DNA of 64,000 bases from Actinoplanes campanulatus (GTDB lineage Bacteria > Actinomycetota > Actinomycetes > Mycobacteriales > Micromonosporaceae): the NCBI RefSeq assembly GCF_014647795.1, contig NZ_BMPW01000029.1:36653-100652 (forward strand), given 5' to 3'. Under the pieces are notes generated by a model that saw only the letters and a list, made by a program, of their open reading frames with translations, searched no databases and was not told the DNA's origin. The position numbers and the translations under genes were made by a program. This document shows positions 56,786 through 64,000 of this stretch, piece by piece (position 1 is the first letter of the stretch; every line of letters starts with the position of its first letter).

Positions 56786-58710
56786 CGGTCCTCCTCGGCG
56801 ACCGAGATGACGGCCAGCACGGCGCCCGCGACGACCTGCCGGCCCACACTCGCGGTGAGCGCGGTGACGGTGCCGTCGGTCGGCGCGGTGACGGTGTGCT
56901 GCATCTTCATGGCTTCCAGCACGACGATGGGGTCGCCCTTGCTGACCACGGCGCCCACGTCGACGGCAACCGCGGTGATCGCCGCCGGCATCGGCGCGAG
57001 CAGCGAGCCGTGGACGACCGTTTCGGCCGGGTCGACGAAGGTGGGGATCAGCTCGAAACCGACGGACCCGGACGGGCCGTCGACATCGACCGCGGTGCCC
57101 GCGACGGTGACCCGGTAGGTTTCCCGGATCGGGCCGTCGCTCAGCACGACCTGGTTGCCCCGGGCGTCGATGACGTCGACACCGGCGACGAAGTCCGACA
57201 TCAGCCGGTGGCCGATCGACGTGTATGTCACGGCGTACTGCTGCTGGCCGCGCCGGTAGGTGCGCTGCCGGGGCTGGCTGGCGGCGTTGCGCCAGGCGGG
57301 CGGGATCCGGGTGAGCACCGGCGCTGCCGCGGCGGTCTGGGTGGCCTGCCCGATGGCGGCCGCCATCGCGGCCTTGGCGAGCCGCCGCGGATCGTCGCCG
57401 CCGGTCCACAGGTCGAGGCGCTCGTCGAGCAGGGTGGTGTGCATCCGCCCGGCCACGAACTCCTTGTCGGCGAGTACGGCACGCAGCAGGTCGAGGTTGG
57501 TGGTGATGCCGTGCAACCGTGCGCGGCGCAGGGTGTCGCCGAGCATCCGGATCGCGGTGTCGCGATCGTCGGCACAGGCGATGATCTTGGCGAGCATGGC
57601 GTCGTAGTGGACGCCGACGTCACTGCCGGCCTCGATCGCGGAGTCGACCCGTACGCCCGGATGTTCCGGCACGTCGAAGATCCGGATGCGGCCGGTCTGC
57701 GGAGCGAATCCGGCGGCCGGGTCCTCGGCGTAGAGCCGCACTTCGATCGCGTGACCCGAGATCGCGGGAGCTTCGCCGGGCAGCGGCTTGCCCTCGGCGA
57801 CGGCGATCTGGAGAGCGACCAGGTCGAGGCCGGTGACGCATTCGGTGACCGGGTGCTCGACCTGCAGGCGGGTGTTCATCTCGAGGAAGAAGATCTGGTC
57901 CTGATCGACGAGGAACTCGACTGTTCCCGCTCCGCGGTATCCCGCCGCCTGCGCGGCGGCCCGGGCGAAGGCATGCAACGCGGTACGGGTCTGATCGGGT
58001 AGATAGGGCGCGGGCGCCTCCTCGACCACCTTCTGATGGCGGCGCTGGATCGAGCAGTCACGGTCGCCCAGCACCCAGACGGTGCCGTGCGTGTCGGCGA
58101 GGACCTGAACCTCGACGTGCCGTGCCGTCGGCAGGTACGGCTCGGCGAAGACGGTCCCGTCGCCGAACGCGGACGCTGCCTCCGCCTCGGCCTTCGCGAT
58201 CTGTTCGGCAAGCAGGTCGAGTGATTCCACGATCCGCATGCCCCGGCCACCCCCGCCTGCCGACGCCTTGACCAGCAGCGGCAAGTCCGCCGCGGTGACG
58301 GTGGCGAGGTCGACCTCCAGAACCGGCACCCCGGCGGCGGCCATGACTCGTTTGGCGTCGACCTTGCTGCCCATCGTCGCGATGGACTCCGGCGCCGGGC
58401 CGATCCAGGTGAGGCCGGCCGCCTCGACGGCGCTGGCGAAGGCGGCGGTCTCGGAGAGGAAACCGTAGCCGGGATGGATGGCGTCGGCGCCCGCCGCCCG
58501 TGCCGCCTCGATGATCAGGTCACCGCGCAGGTAGGTGTCGGCCGGCGCGCTGCCCGGCAGCCTGATCGCCGTGTCGGCGTCGGCGACGAACGGGGCGGTG
58601 GCATCAGCGTCGGAATGCACGGCAACGGTCGCGATGCCGAGAGCGCGACAGGTACGGAACACCCGGCGTGCGATCTCTCCACGGTTGGCGACCAGAATCC
58701 TGCGGATCAA
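56782..58710 (-). CDS. Acyl-CoA carboxylase alpha subunit (biotin carboxylase + BCCP)
   Basis: About 642 residues. N-terminal biotin carboxylase (IRRILVANRGEIARRVF; ASAGGGGRGMRIV ATP-grasp; FLEMNTRLQVEHPVTE), a linker domain, and a C-terminal biotinyl domain with the lysine in EAMKMQH. It charges biotin with CO2 for the beta subunit. The TTG at 58710 is chosen because AAAGGGGA lies just upstream and homologues start at IRR; a GTG at 58725 overlapping the previous stop (GTGA) is the alternative. Confidence 0.95.
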   Translation of the reverse strand: MIRRILVANRGEIARRVFRTCRALGIATVAVHSDADATAPFVADADTAIRLPGSAPADTYLRGDLIIEAARAAGADAIHPGYGFLSETAAFASAVEAAGLTWIGPAPESIATMGSKVDAKRVMAAAGVPVLEVDLATVTAADLPLLVKASAGGGGRGMRIVESLDLLAEQIAKAEAEAASAFGDGTVFAEPYLPTARHVEVQVLADTHGTVWVLGDRDCSIQRRHQKVVEEAPAPYLPDQTRTALHAFARAAAQAAGYRGAGTVEFLVDQDQIFFLEMNTRLQVEHPVTECVTGLDLVALQIAVAEGKPLPGEAPAISGHAIEVRLYAEDPAAGFAPQTGRIRIFDVPEHPGVRVDSAIEAGSDVGVHYDAMLAKIIACADDRDTAIRMLGDTLRRARLHGITTNLDLLRAVLADKEFVAGRMHTTLLDERLDLWTGGDDPRRLAKAAMAAAIGQATQTAAAAPVLTRIPPAWRNAASQPRQRTYRRGQQQYAVTYTSIGHRLMSDFVAGVDVIDARGNQVVLSDGPIRETYRVTVAGTAVDVDGPSGSVGFELIPTFVDPAETVVHGSLLAPMPAAITAVAVDVGAVVSKGDPIVVLEAMKMQHTVTAPTDGTVTALTASVGRQVVAGAVLAVISVAEEDR

Positions 58711-58721
58711 CGGATCCCCTT

Positions 58722-60311
58722 TCACAGGCGGAAGACGCCGTAGCCACGGGCGCCGGCCACCGGCGCGCTGTGAATCGCCGAGAGGCAGATTCCGAGAATC
58801 GTGCGGGTGTCGCGGGGATCGATGACCCCGTCGTCATACCCCAGACCGGAGGTGAAGTAGGCCAGGGACTGTTCCTCGACCTGCTTCTCGACCATGGCGC
58901 GCATCGCGGCGTCACCCTGTTCGTCGAATGGCAGCCCTCGGGCCGCGGCCGCCTGCTGGGAGACGATCGAGATGACCCCGGCGAGCTGCGCCGGGCCCAT
59001 CACCGCCGACTTGGCGCCGGTCCAGCCGAACATGAACCGCGGATCGTAGGCGCGCCCGCTCATGCCGTAGTTGCCGGCCCCGTACGAGGCACCCATCACC
59101 ACCGACAGATGCGGGACGGTCGAGTTCGACACCGCGTTGATCATCTGAGCGCCGTGTTTGATGATGCCGCCCTGCTCGTACTCGGCGCCGACCATGTAGC
59201 CGGTGGTGTTGTGCAGGAACAGCAGCGGTGTATCGCTCTGGTTGGCCAGCTGGATGAACTGGGCGGCCTTCTGCGCCTCCTGGCTGAACAGCACTCCCTG
59301 CGCGTTGGCGAGGATCCCGATCGGATAGCCGTGCAACTGCGCCCAGCCGGTCACCAGCGACGGCCCGTACAGCGGTTTGAACTCATCGAAGTCGCTGCCG
59401 TCGACGATGCGGCCGATGACCTCACGGGGATCGAACGGGACCTTCAGGTCGGCCGGCACGATGCCGAGCAGGTCCTCGGTGTCCAGCTGCGGCTCGGCGT
59501 AGTTCGTCTGCGGAGCGGACCCGGCCTTGCGCCAGTTGAGCCGGCGCACGATGGACCGTCCGATCCGCAGCGCGTCGAGCTCGTCGACGGCCAGAAAGTC
59601 GGCCAGGCCGGACGTACGCGCGTGCATCTCGGCCCCGCCGAGCGACTCGTCGTCGGACTCCTCACCGGTGGCCATCTTGACCAGCGGCGGCCCGCCGAGG
59701 AAGACCTTGGCCCCACCCTTGACCATGACCGTGTAGTCGCTCATCCCCGGCACGTAGGCGCCACCGGCCGTGGAGTTGCCGAACACCAGAGCGATCGTGG
59801 GCCGGCGGTCGGCGCTGGCGGCGGTGAGATTACGGAACACCGCGCCGCCCGGGATGAAGATGTCCTTCTGGGTTTGCAGGTCCGCTCCGCCGGACTCGAC
59901 AAGCGTGATGGTGGGCAGCCGGTTCTGCCCGGCGATCTGGTTGGCGCGGAAGATCTTGCGCACGGTCACCGGGTTGGACGCGCCACCCTTCACCGTGGGG
60001 TCATGGGCGATGATCATGCACTCCACGCCCTCGATCACACCCAGACCGGTGACCACCGAACCGCCGACCGCGAAATCGGTTCCCCAGCCGGCCAGGACGC
60101 CGAGCTCGAGGAACGGCGAGTCCGGATCGATGAGCAGTTCGATCCGCTCCCGGGCGGTCAGCTTGCCGCGCCGGTGATGCCGCTCGACGGCCTTGGGGCC
60201 GCCTCCGGCCAGGGCTGTGGCCTGCTGCGCCGCGAGGTCGGCGACGCGTTCCAGCATCACCTCCCGATTGGCGGCGTAGCCGGGCGAGGTCGCATCGACG
60301 CTGGTTTTCAC
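58722..60311 (-). CDS. Acyl-CoA carboxylase beta subunit (carboxyltransferase)
   Basis: About 529 residues with both carboxyltransferase halves: GKLTARERIELLIDPDSPFLELG, oxyanion-hole glycines (ESGGADLQ; GNSTAGGAYVPGM) and GASYGAGNYGMSGRAY. The sequence is of the MCC/GCC type (methylcrotonyl- or geranyl-CoA) rather than the acetyl/propionyl AccD type. GTG 60311 has AAGGAG 8 nt upstream and overlaps the AtuA-like stop (GTGA). Confidence 0.95.
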   Translation of the reverse strand: MKTSVDATSPGYAANREVMLERVADLAAQQATALAGGGPKAVERHHRRGKLTARERIELLIDPDSPFLELGVLAGWGTDFAVGGSVVTGLGVIEGVECMIIAHDPTVKGGASNPVTVRKIFRANQIAGQNRLPTITLVESGGADLQTQKDIFIPGGAVFRNLTAASADRRPTIALVFGNSTAGGAYVPGMSDYTVMVKGGAKVFLGGPPLVKMATGEESDDESLGGAEMHARTSGLADFLAVDELDALRIGRSIVRRLNWRKAGSAPQTNYAEPQLDTEDLLGIVPADLKVPFDPREVIGRIVDGSDFDEFKPLYGPSLVTGWAQLHGYPIGILANAQGVLFSQEAQKAAQFIQLANQSDTPLLFLHNTTGYMVGAEYEQGGIIKHGAQMINAVSNSTVPHLSVVMGASYGAGNYGMSGRAYDPRFMFGWTGAKSAVMGPAQLAGVISIVSQQAAAARGLPFDEQGDAAMRAMVEKQVEEQSLAYFTSGLGYDDGVIDPRDTRTILGICLSAIHSAPVAGARGYGVFRL

Positions 60312-62017
60312 GGGAGAAGCTCCTTGGGCAGGTTCACGGTGCGTGCGCGCAGCCACTCGCCGACGGCCTTGGCCTGCGGGTCGAAACGGGTGGACGACGC
60401 GACACCGTCACCGAGAAGTCCCTCGATCACAATGTTGACCGCGCGGAGATTCGGCAGCGCGAAAACCTCGATGCCGAGTCCCGCCGACTCCGGAAGCAGC
60501 CGGGAGACGACGGTCGGCGTCAGCCAGTCACGCAGCCATGCGTACGCTTCGGCCCGCCGGGGATGACCGACCGGGACCCAGACCCCCACGTTGGCCGTTC
60601 CGCCCTTGTCTCCGGACCGCGCAAACACCAAACGGCCCAACGGCACTTCAACTTCCAACCCTTCGTGGGTACGCCCGAAGCCGGCCACCGCCTCGTCCGG
60701 CGGGTCTGCGGTCACCGGCGGCGGCGCGATGTCCACCGGCGTGCCGTCGGGCCGGATCACGACGTGGGGCACCATCTCCTGGGGCAGATAGGCGGCACGG
60801 TAGATCCCGAACGGGGCCCCCGGGCCGGGCGGCGCGGTCACGTGGAAGCCCGGATAGGACGCGAGGGCCAGTTCTATTGCGGCGCTACTGAACGCGCGGC
60901 CCACCACAGCCGGATCAGGGTCCTTGACGCAGCAGCGCAGCACCGCTGAGGCCGCTGACTGGGTGGCGGGGTCGGCATGGTCGGTGCGTGCCAGGTCCCA
61001 CACGATCTCCGCCGGCGGCCGGGCATCGAGTGCCTGCGTGATCTGCTGACGCACCCAGCTCGCCTTCTCCTCGATGTCCAGGCCGGTCAGGACGAACTCG
61101 ACGGTGTTCCGCCACCCGCCGACACTGTTGAGGGCGATCTTCGTCGTCGGGGGAGGGGCGACACCGCGCACCGCGCTGACCCGCACCCGGTCGGGACCGG
61201 ACTGCTGCAGCTCGACCGTGTCCAGGCACGCCGTCACGTCCGGATTGGCGTAGTGCGGCCCGGCCACCTCGTACACCAGTTGCGCAGTGACCGTGTCGAC
61301 CGTGACCGCGCCTCCGGTGCCGGGATGTTTGGTCACCACGGCGGTTCCGTCCGCGCTGACCTCGGCGAGTGGGAAGCCCAGCGGGCGGGTGGTGTCGACC
61401 GTGGCGAAACCGGAGAAGTTGCCGCCGGTGGCCTGCGTGCCGCATTCGAGGATGTGACCGACGACGACGCCGGCCGCCAGGCGGTCGAAGTCGGTGCGCT
61501 CCCAACCGAACTCGGCGATCGCCGGTCCCAGCGTCAGCGCCGCGTCGGTGACGCGGCCGGTGACGACGATGTCGGCGCCGGCGTTGAGCGCTTCGGCGAT
61601 CCCGAAGGCGCCGAGGTAGGCGTTGGCGGTCAATGCTCCCGGCCAGCCGTGTGCCGCGGCCTCGCCGATCAGGTCGTCGCCCTGCACGTGGGCGACGGCG
61701 ACCTCGGTGCCCTGCTCCGTCGCCAGGGCTCGGATGGCCTGCGCGAGCCCGGCCGGGTTGAGTCCACCGGCGTTGGTCACGATCCGTACCCCGCGTTGCC
61801 GGGCCAGCGTGAGGCAGCCGGCGAGTTGCCGCAGGAAGGTCTTCGCGTAGCCGAGCGACGGGTCCTTCTGGCGGTCCTTGCCCAGGATGAGCATGGTCAG
61901 CTCGGCCAGGTAGTCCCCGGTCAGGTAGTCCAGCGGCCCGCCCTCGAGCATCTCGGACATCGCCGAGAAGCGGTCACCGTAGAAGCCCGAGCAGTTTCCG
62001 ATACGGATCGTACGCAT
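60308..62017 (-). CDS. AtuA-like (DUF1446) acyclic terpene utilisation protein
   Basis: About 569 residues. Start set at ATG 62017 (MRTIRIGNCSGFYGDRFSAM), the family N-terminus. It contains GGPLDYLTGDYLAELTM, RIVTNAGGLNP, DIVVTGRVTDAALTLGPAI, HILECGTQATGGNFSGF and a C-terminal AtuA-like domain with ARSGDKGGTANVGV. AtuA is essential for citronellol/geraniol catabolism in Pseudomonas, its exact chemistry being unsettled. First gene of a five-gene operon with carboxylase beta, alpha, dehydrogenase and hydratase. Confidence 0.92.
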   Translation of the reverse strand: MRTIRIGNCSGFYGDRFSAMSEMLEGGPLDYLTGDYLAELTMLILGKDRQKDPSLGYAKTFLRQLAGCLTLARQRGVRIVTNAGGLNPAGLAQAIRALATEQGTEVAVAHVQGDDLIGEAAAHGWPGALTANAYLGAFGIAEALNAGADIVVTGRVTDAALTLGPAIAEFGWERTDFDRLAAGVVVGHILECGTQATGGNFSGFATVDTTRPLGFPLAEVSADGTAVVTKHPGTGGAVTVDTVTAQLVYEVAGPHYANPDVTACLDTVELQQSGPDRVRVSAVRGVAPPPTTKIALNSVGGWRNTVEFVLTGLDIEEKASWVRQQITQALDARPPAEIVWDLARTDHADPATQSAASAVLRCCVKDPDPAVVGRAFSSAAIELALASYPGFHVTAPPGPGAPFGIYRAAYLPQEMVPHVVIRPDGTPVDIAPPPVTADPPDEAVAGFGRTHEGLEVEVPLGRLVFARSGDKGGTANVGVWVPVGHPRRAEAYAWLRDWLTPTVVSRLLPESAGLGIEVFALPNLRAVNIVIEGLLGDGVASSTRFDPQAKAVGEWLRARTVNLPKELLP

Positions 62018-62067
62018 TGTCCGGCTCAACACCTCGACCATCGATGTAGTGGTGACCGCCACACTAA

Positions 62068-62090
62068 ACTTTCTGACAAAGTAGTCAAGT
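62068..62090. promoter_or_regulatory. Candidate TetR operator
   Basis: ACTTT-CTGAC-AAAGT (62068-62082) is a perfect 5-bp inverted repeat extended by TAGTCAAGT, in an AT-rich patch between the divergent AtuA operon and the TetR gene. Confidence 0.5.
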
Positions 62091-62105
62091 AAGGTGAGAA
62101 GTCTG

Positions 62106-62756
62106 ATGGGACGAACTCGAACGAACCCCGCACCGACCGCACCGGCCACCGCCAAGGGCCGGCGAACCCACGACGCGCTGATCGCCGCCGGCCGGGAGAT
62201 CATCGAGGAGCACGGGTGGGCGGGGTTCACCACCGAGGCCGTCACTCAGTCGGTCGGCGTCTCCTATGGGACCTTCTACACCTACTTCGAGTCCAAAGAC
62301 GATCTGCTGCGCAAGATCGTCCAAGCGGCCGCAGGTCAGATGATCACCGCGAGCCTGGTGCCGGACACCCCCGACGACCCGTACGCACGCATCGTCGAAG
62401 CGAACCGCCGGTTCCTGGCCGCCAAAGGCAAAGCCGCCAAAGTGCTCCGAATGGTCGAGCATGGCGCCTACCTCGACGACAACCTGCGCAGCCTGCTCCT
62501 TGAGGTTCGTGAGTTCTACGTCGGCCGCAGCGAGGAAGGCATCCGCCGGCTGCAGGCAGCCGGGCTCGCCAACCCCGATCTCGATCCCCGCCTGACCGCG
62601 ATCGCACTCGGCGGCATGGTCGAGCAGGTAGCCGTGATCATCGACGAACTACGCGAACCCCTCGACACGGAGAAGATGGTCGACCATCTCTCCCGGCTCT
62701 GGGCGTCGGCCATCGGCCTCCGGATTCCCGACACCAACGCCCAGAACCCGGCGTAG
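62106..62756 (+). CDS. TetR family transcriptional regulator
   Basis: About 216 residues. N-terminal HTH (TEAVTQSVGVSYGTFYTYFESKDDLLRKI) and an all-helical ligand domain ending in GGMVEQVAVIIDEL. The ATG at 62106 is used, with AAGGTGAG upstream; a GTG 12 nt earlier is in frame. Divergent from the AtuA-like operon, which it very likely represses until an acyl-CoA ligand binds. Confidence 0.93.
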   Translation: MGRTRTNPAPTAPATAKGRRTHDALIAAGREIIEEHGWAGFTTEAVTQSVGVSYGTFYTYFESKDDLLRKIVQAAAGQMITASLVPDTPDDPYARIVEANRRFLAAKGKAAKVLRMVEHGAYLDDNLRSLLLEVREFYVGRSEEGIRRLQAAGLANPDLDPRLTAIALGGMVEQVAVIIDELREPLDTEKMVDHLSRLWASAIGLRIPDTNAQNPA

Positions 62757-62887
62757 CGGGTTCGCACAACTCCGCAGGGGGCTCTGTTGCGTCATTCGAT
62801 CGGGAGACGCGTTCAGCCCAGTAGTGCTTTGTCACTCTCGGGTGGTCGATGGTGACGAATAGGTCTTGATCTTGATGTTGTCGAGGT

Positions 62888-63480
62888 GTGGATACCGTTG
62901 CCGTGCAGCGTCTCGCCGATGACCTGGACGATTTCGTCAGGGATGTGTTCGCGCCGCTGACGCGTGTGGGCTGGCAGGACCGGGCCGGTGACTACTTGCG
63001 GCGACTGATGCTCGACGGGCGGCACAAGTCGATCCAACCGATGGCGGCCCCACCCGCCGGCCCGCATGAGCAGGCTCTGAACCATTTCGTCACGAACAGC
63101 CCCTGCGACGCCGCCGCAGTGCGGCAACGCCTCGCGGTCCGGATGGATGAGGCGATCGAGCCGACGGCATGGGCCTTGGACGACACCGGCTGGTTCAAGT
63201 GCGGCCCCCGATGCGGCGTCTGGTGCGGCTGGCGAAGTTGCGCTGGCGCATCGAGCACGACTACCGCGAGGTCAAGACCGGCCTCGGCCTGGACCACTAC
63301 GAAGGCCACACCTGGCAAGGCTGACACCACCAAACCACCCTCGTCTCCGCCGCGCACGCGTTCCCGACCCTGCAACGCCTCGACCCAAGATCCCGTGCGC
63401 CGGAATGACCCTCTACTCCGTACTCCGACGCCAGGGCGGCCCGCCGCCTGTTTACGCCACAGCCGCCCGGTGCGCGACGG
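62888..63480 (+). mobile_element. Dead IS701-type insertion sequence transposase
   Basis: The first frame reads RLADDLDDFVRDVFAPLTRVG...YLRRLMLDGRHKSIQPMA and WALDDTGWFK, the N-terminal part and first DDE Asp of IS701-family DDE transposases. Near 63205 the middle is deleted and the C-terminus continues in another frame (LRWRIEHDYREVKTGLGLDHYEGHTW) up to a stop at 63321-63323 where relatives have Trp; a third frame gives AGMTLYSVLRRQ, the tail. So one deletion, two frameshifts and a nonsense change. GGCTCTGTTGCG near 62779 resembles an IS terminus. Confidence 0.8.
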
Positions 63481-63608
63481 GCGAGACCGCATTCTGGCTG
63501 CGGCTTCTGTCGGCCAATTGCGTCGGTGTCCGTCACCGGGAGGATTGCAGCCGATGATGGCAGGGGTGCTGACCCGGGAGGGTCATGGTCTCCCGGGTCA
63601 GCGCTTAC

Positions 63609-63818
63609 TTACGCGGCTTCGACACTGAAGCGCTGCTGGTCGGCGTCGATCGCGACGATCCTGACCGATACGCGAGTGTCGACCGGCCAGGTCTGCTGGT
63701 ACGCGAGACCGGTGCAGCCGTCGGCTTCGACGAACGAGCCGAACGGTATCTGTTTGGTCACCACGCCCTCGACGAGGTCGCCGACCTGGTGGCTAGTCGT
63801 GAACTCTTGCCAGCCCAT
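63609..63818 (-). CDS. Single-domain S1 RNA-binding protein
   Basis: 69 residues comprising one S1/OB-fold domain: HQVGDLVEGVVTKQIPFGSF, VEADGCTGLAY, then VSVRIVAIDADQQRFSVEAA. The RNA-binding aromatic positions (Phe-Gly-Phe in PFGSF) are present. Such mini-S1 proteins occur widely in actinomycetes with unknown targets. It is unusually short, losing part of the loop between strands 3 and 5. ATG at 63818; ribosome site weak (CCGGTGA). Confidence 0.7.
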   Translation of the reverse strand: MGWQEFTTSHQVGDLVEGVVTKQIPFGSFVEADGCTGLAYQQTWPVDTRVSVRIVAIDADQQRFSVEAA

Positions 63819-63935
63819 GTTTCACCGGGCATCAAGGGCGGAAGCCCGGTCCGTCGGGGCCGGGAGGAAGCCTGGTACGGCGCGGGGGCGTGTCGTCATG
63901 GCATCTCCAGCATTGAGGCATATCTTCAATAAGTG

Positions 63936-64000
63936 ATGGTGATCGAGTTGCTGAAACTCGCCCCGACGGGCGAGCAGGCCGCGATGCTGGACGCGACGAT
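63936..64000 (+). CDS. Start of a probable TnpB/IS605-OrfB-like gene (cut by window end)
   Basis: Only 21 codons are visible: MVIELLKLAPTGEQAAMLDA matches the start of IS605-type OrfB/TnpB proteins (K-L-x-P-T-x-E-Q-A-A-x-L-x-A-T). The RuvC domain lies outside the window, so identification rests on this motif and on the adjacent IS wreckage. Confidence 0.5.
   Translation, partial: MVIELLKLAPTGEQAAMLDAT

Noticed and set aside
55625-57409. 594-codon reading of the acyl-CoA dehydrogenase extended upstream
   Set aside because: The extra 208 residues are Arg/Gly-rich sequence antisensical to the carboxylase alpha BCCP region (another frame of it); TTG 56785 with GAGGAGG gives the standard ACAD length.

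Overview
The window is very GC-rich, densely coding DNA from a filamentous actinomycete. The evidence is a modular type I PKS, a class III lanthipeptide locus, a CslA/GlxA hyphal-polysaccharide locus, mycothiol-type ArsC, a MocR regulator, many GTG/TTG starts and few long gaps. Secreted ricin/CBM proteins and DUF1800/DUF1501 pairs suggest Micromonosporaceae (Actinoplanes-like), but that is inference. I saw no rRNA, tRNA or CRISPR array.

Layout. 1-7.1 kb: end of a polyketide cluster, with one fully reducing module (KS-AT-DH-ER-KR-ACP, cut by the left edge) overlapping a gene that fuses a type II thioesterase to an FMN-dependent 2-hydroxy-acid oxidase. 7.2-9.1 kb: divergent MFS pump and MarR regulator sharing a perfect palindrome. 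9.2-12.0 kb: class III lanthipeptide synthetase whose 3' end overlaps a 37-residue precursor gene. 12.2-20.7 kb: DUF1800/DUF1501 export pair, AraC regulator, two secreted proteins, MFS and MocR pair. 21-28.3 kb: 1124-residue secreted sugar-binding/processing protein, a membrane serine hydrolase and a NarL-type two-component pair. 28.3-34.6 kb: a very divergent 945-residue membrane sensor-like protein, a broken SARP regulator, a HEAT-like protein and an epoxide-hydrolase-like enzyme.

34.7-46.6 kb is a metal-resistance island built in several steps and edged by gene wreckage: truncated MMPL transporter, metallopeptidase scrap and frameshifted RCCSF gene. It holds cmtR plus a CDF-like exporter behind a perfect 11-bp inverted repeat. 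A minus-strand arsenic operon follows (arsR, arsR-arsC fusion, aquaglyceroporin, arsC), with no ArsB or Acr3 seen. Divergent from it is a plus-strand operon (CCG-rich 83-residue protein, frameshifted gene, flavoprotein with CCG/CC tail, MFS). Last is a fully overlapping five-gene mer-like operon (RCCSF protein, MerR-RCCSF fusion, rhodanese, MerR, small MerT-like membrane protein) under a textbook MerR promoter with a 19-bp spacer, but with no merA or merB. A secreted Tyr/His/Arg/Asp repeat protein follows.

47-53 kb: cslA-glxA-GH6 operon for hyphal-tip glycan. 53.6-54.8 kb: scraps of a serine recombinase and an IS integrase. 54.9-62.8 kb: an Atu-like acyl-CoA carboxylation operon (AtuA-like, carboxylase beta and alpha, acyl-CoA dehydrogenase, enoyl-CoA hydratase) divergent from a TetR regulator. 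62.9-64 kb: a dead IS701-type transposase, a one-domain S1 RNA-binding protein and the start of a probable TnpB-like gene cut by the right edge.

Best candidates for undescribed biology are the recurring vicinal-cysteine (CCG) theme across the arsenic/cadmium genes, the RCCSF domain found three times, the thioesterase-FMN oxidase fusion, the new lanthipeptide, and the large pseudo-ATPase/binding-protein sensor.
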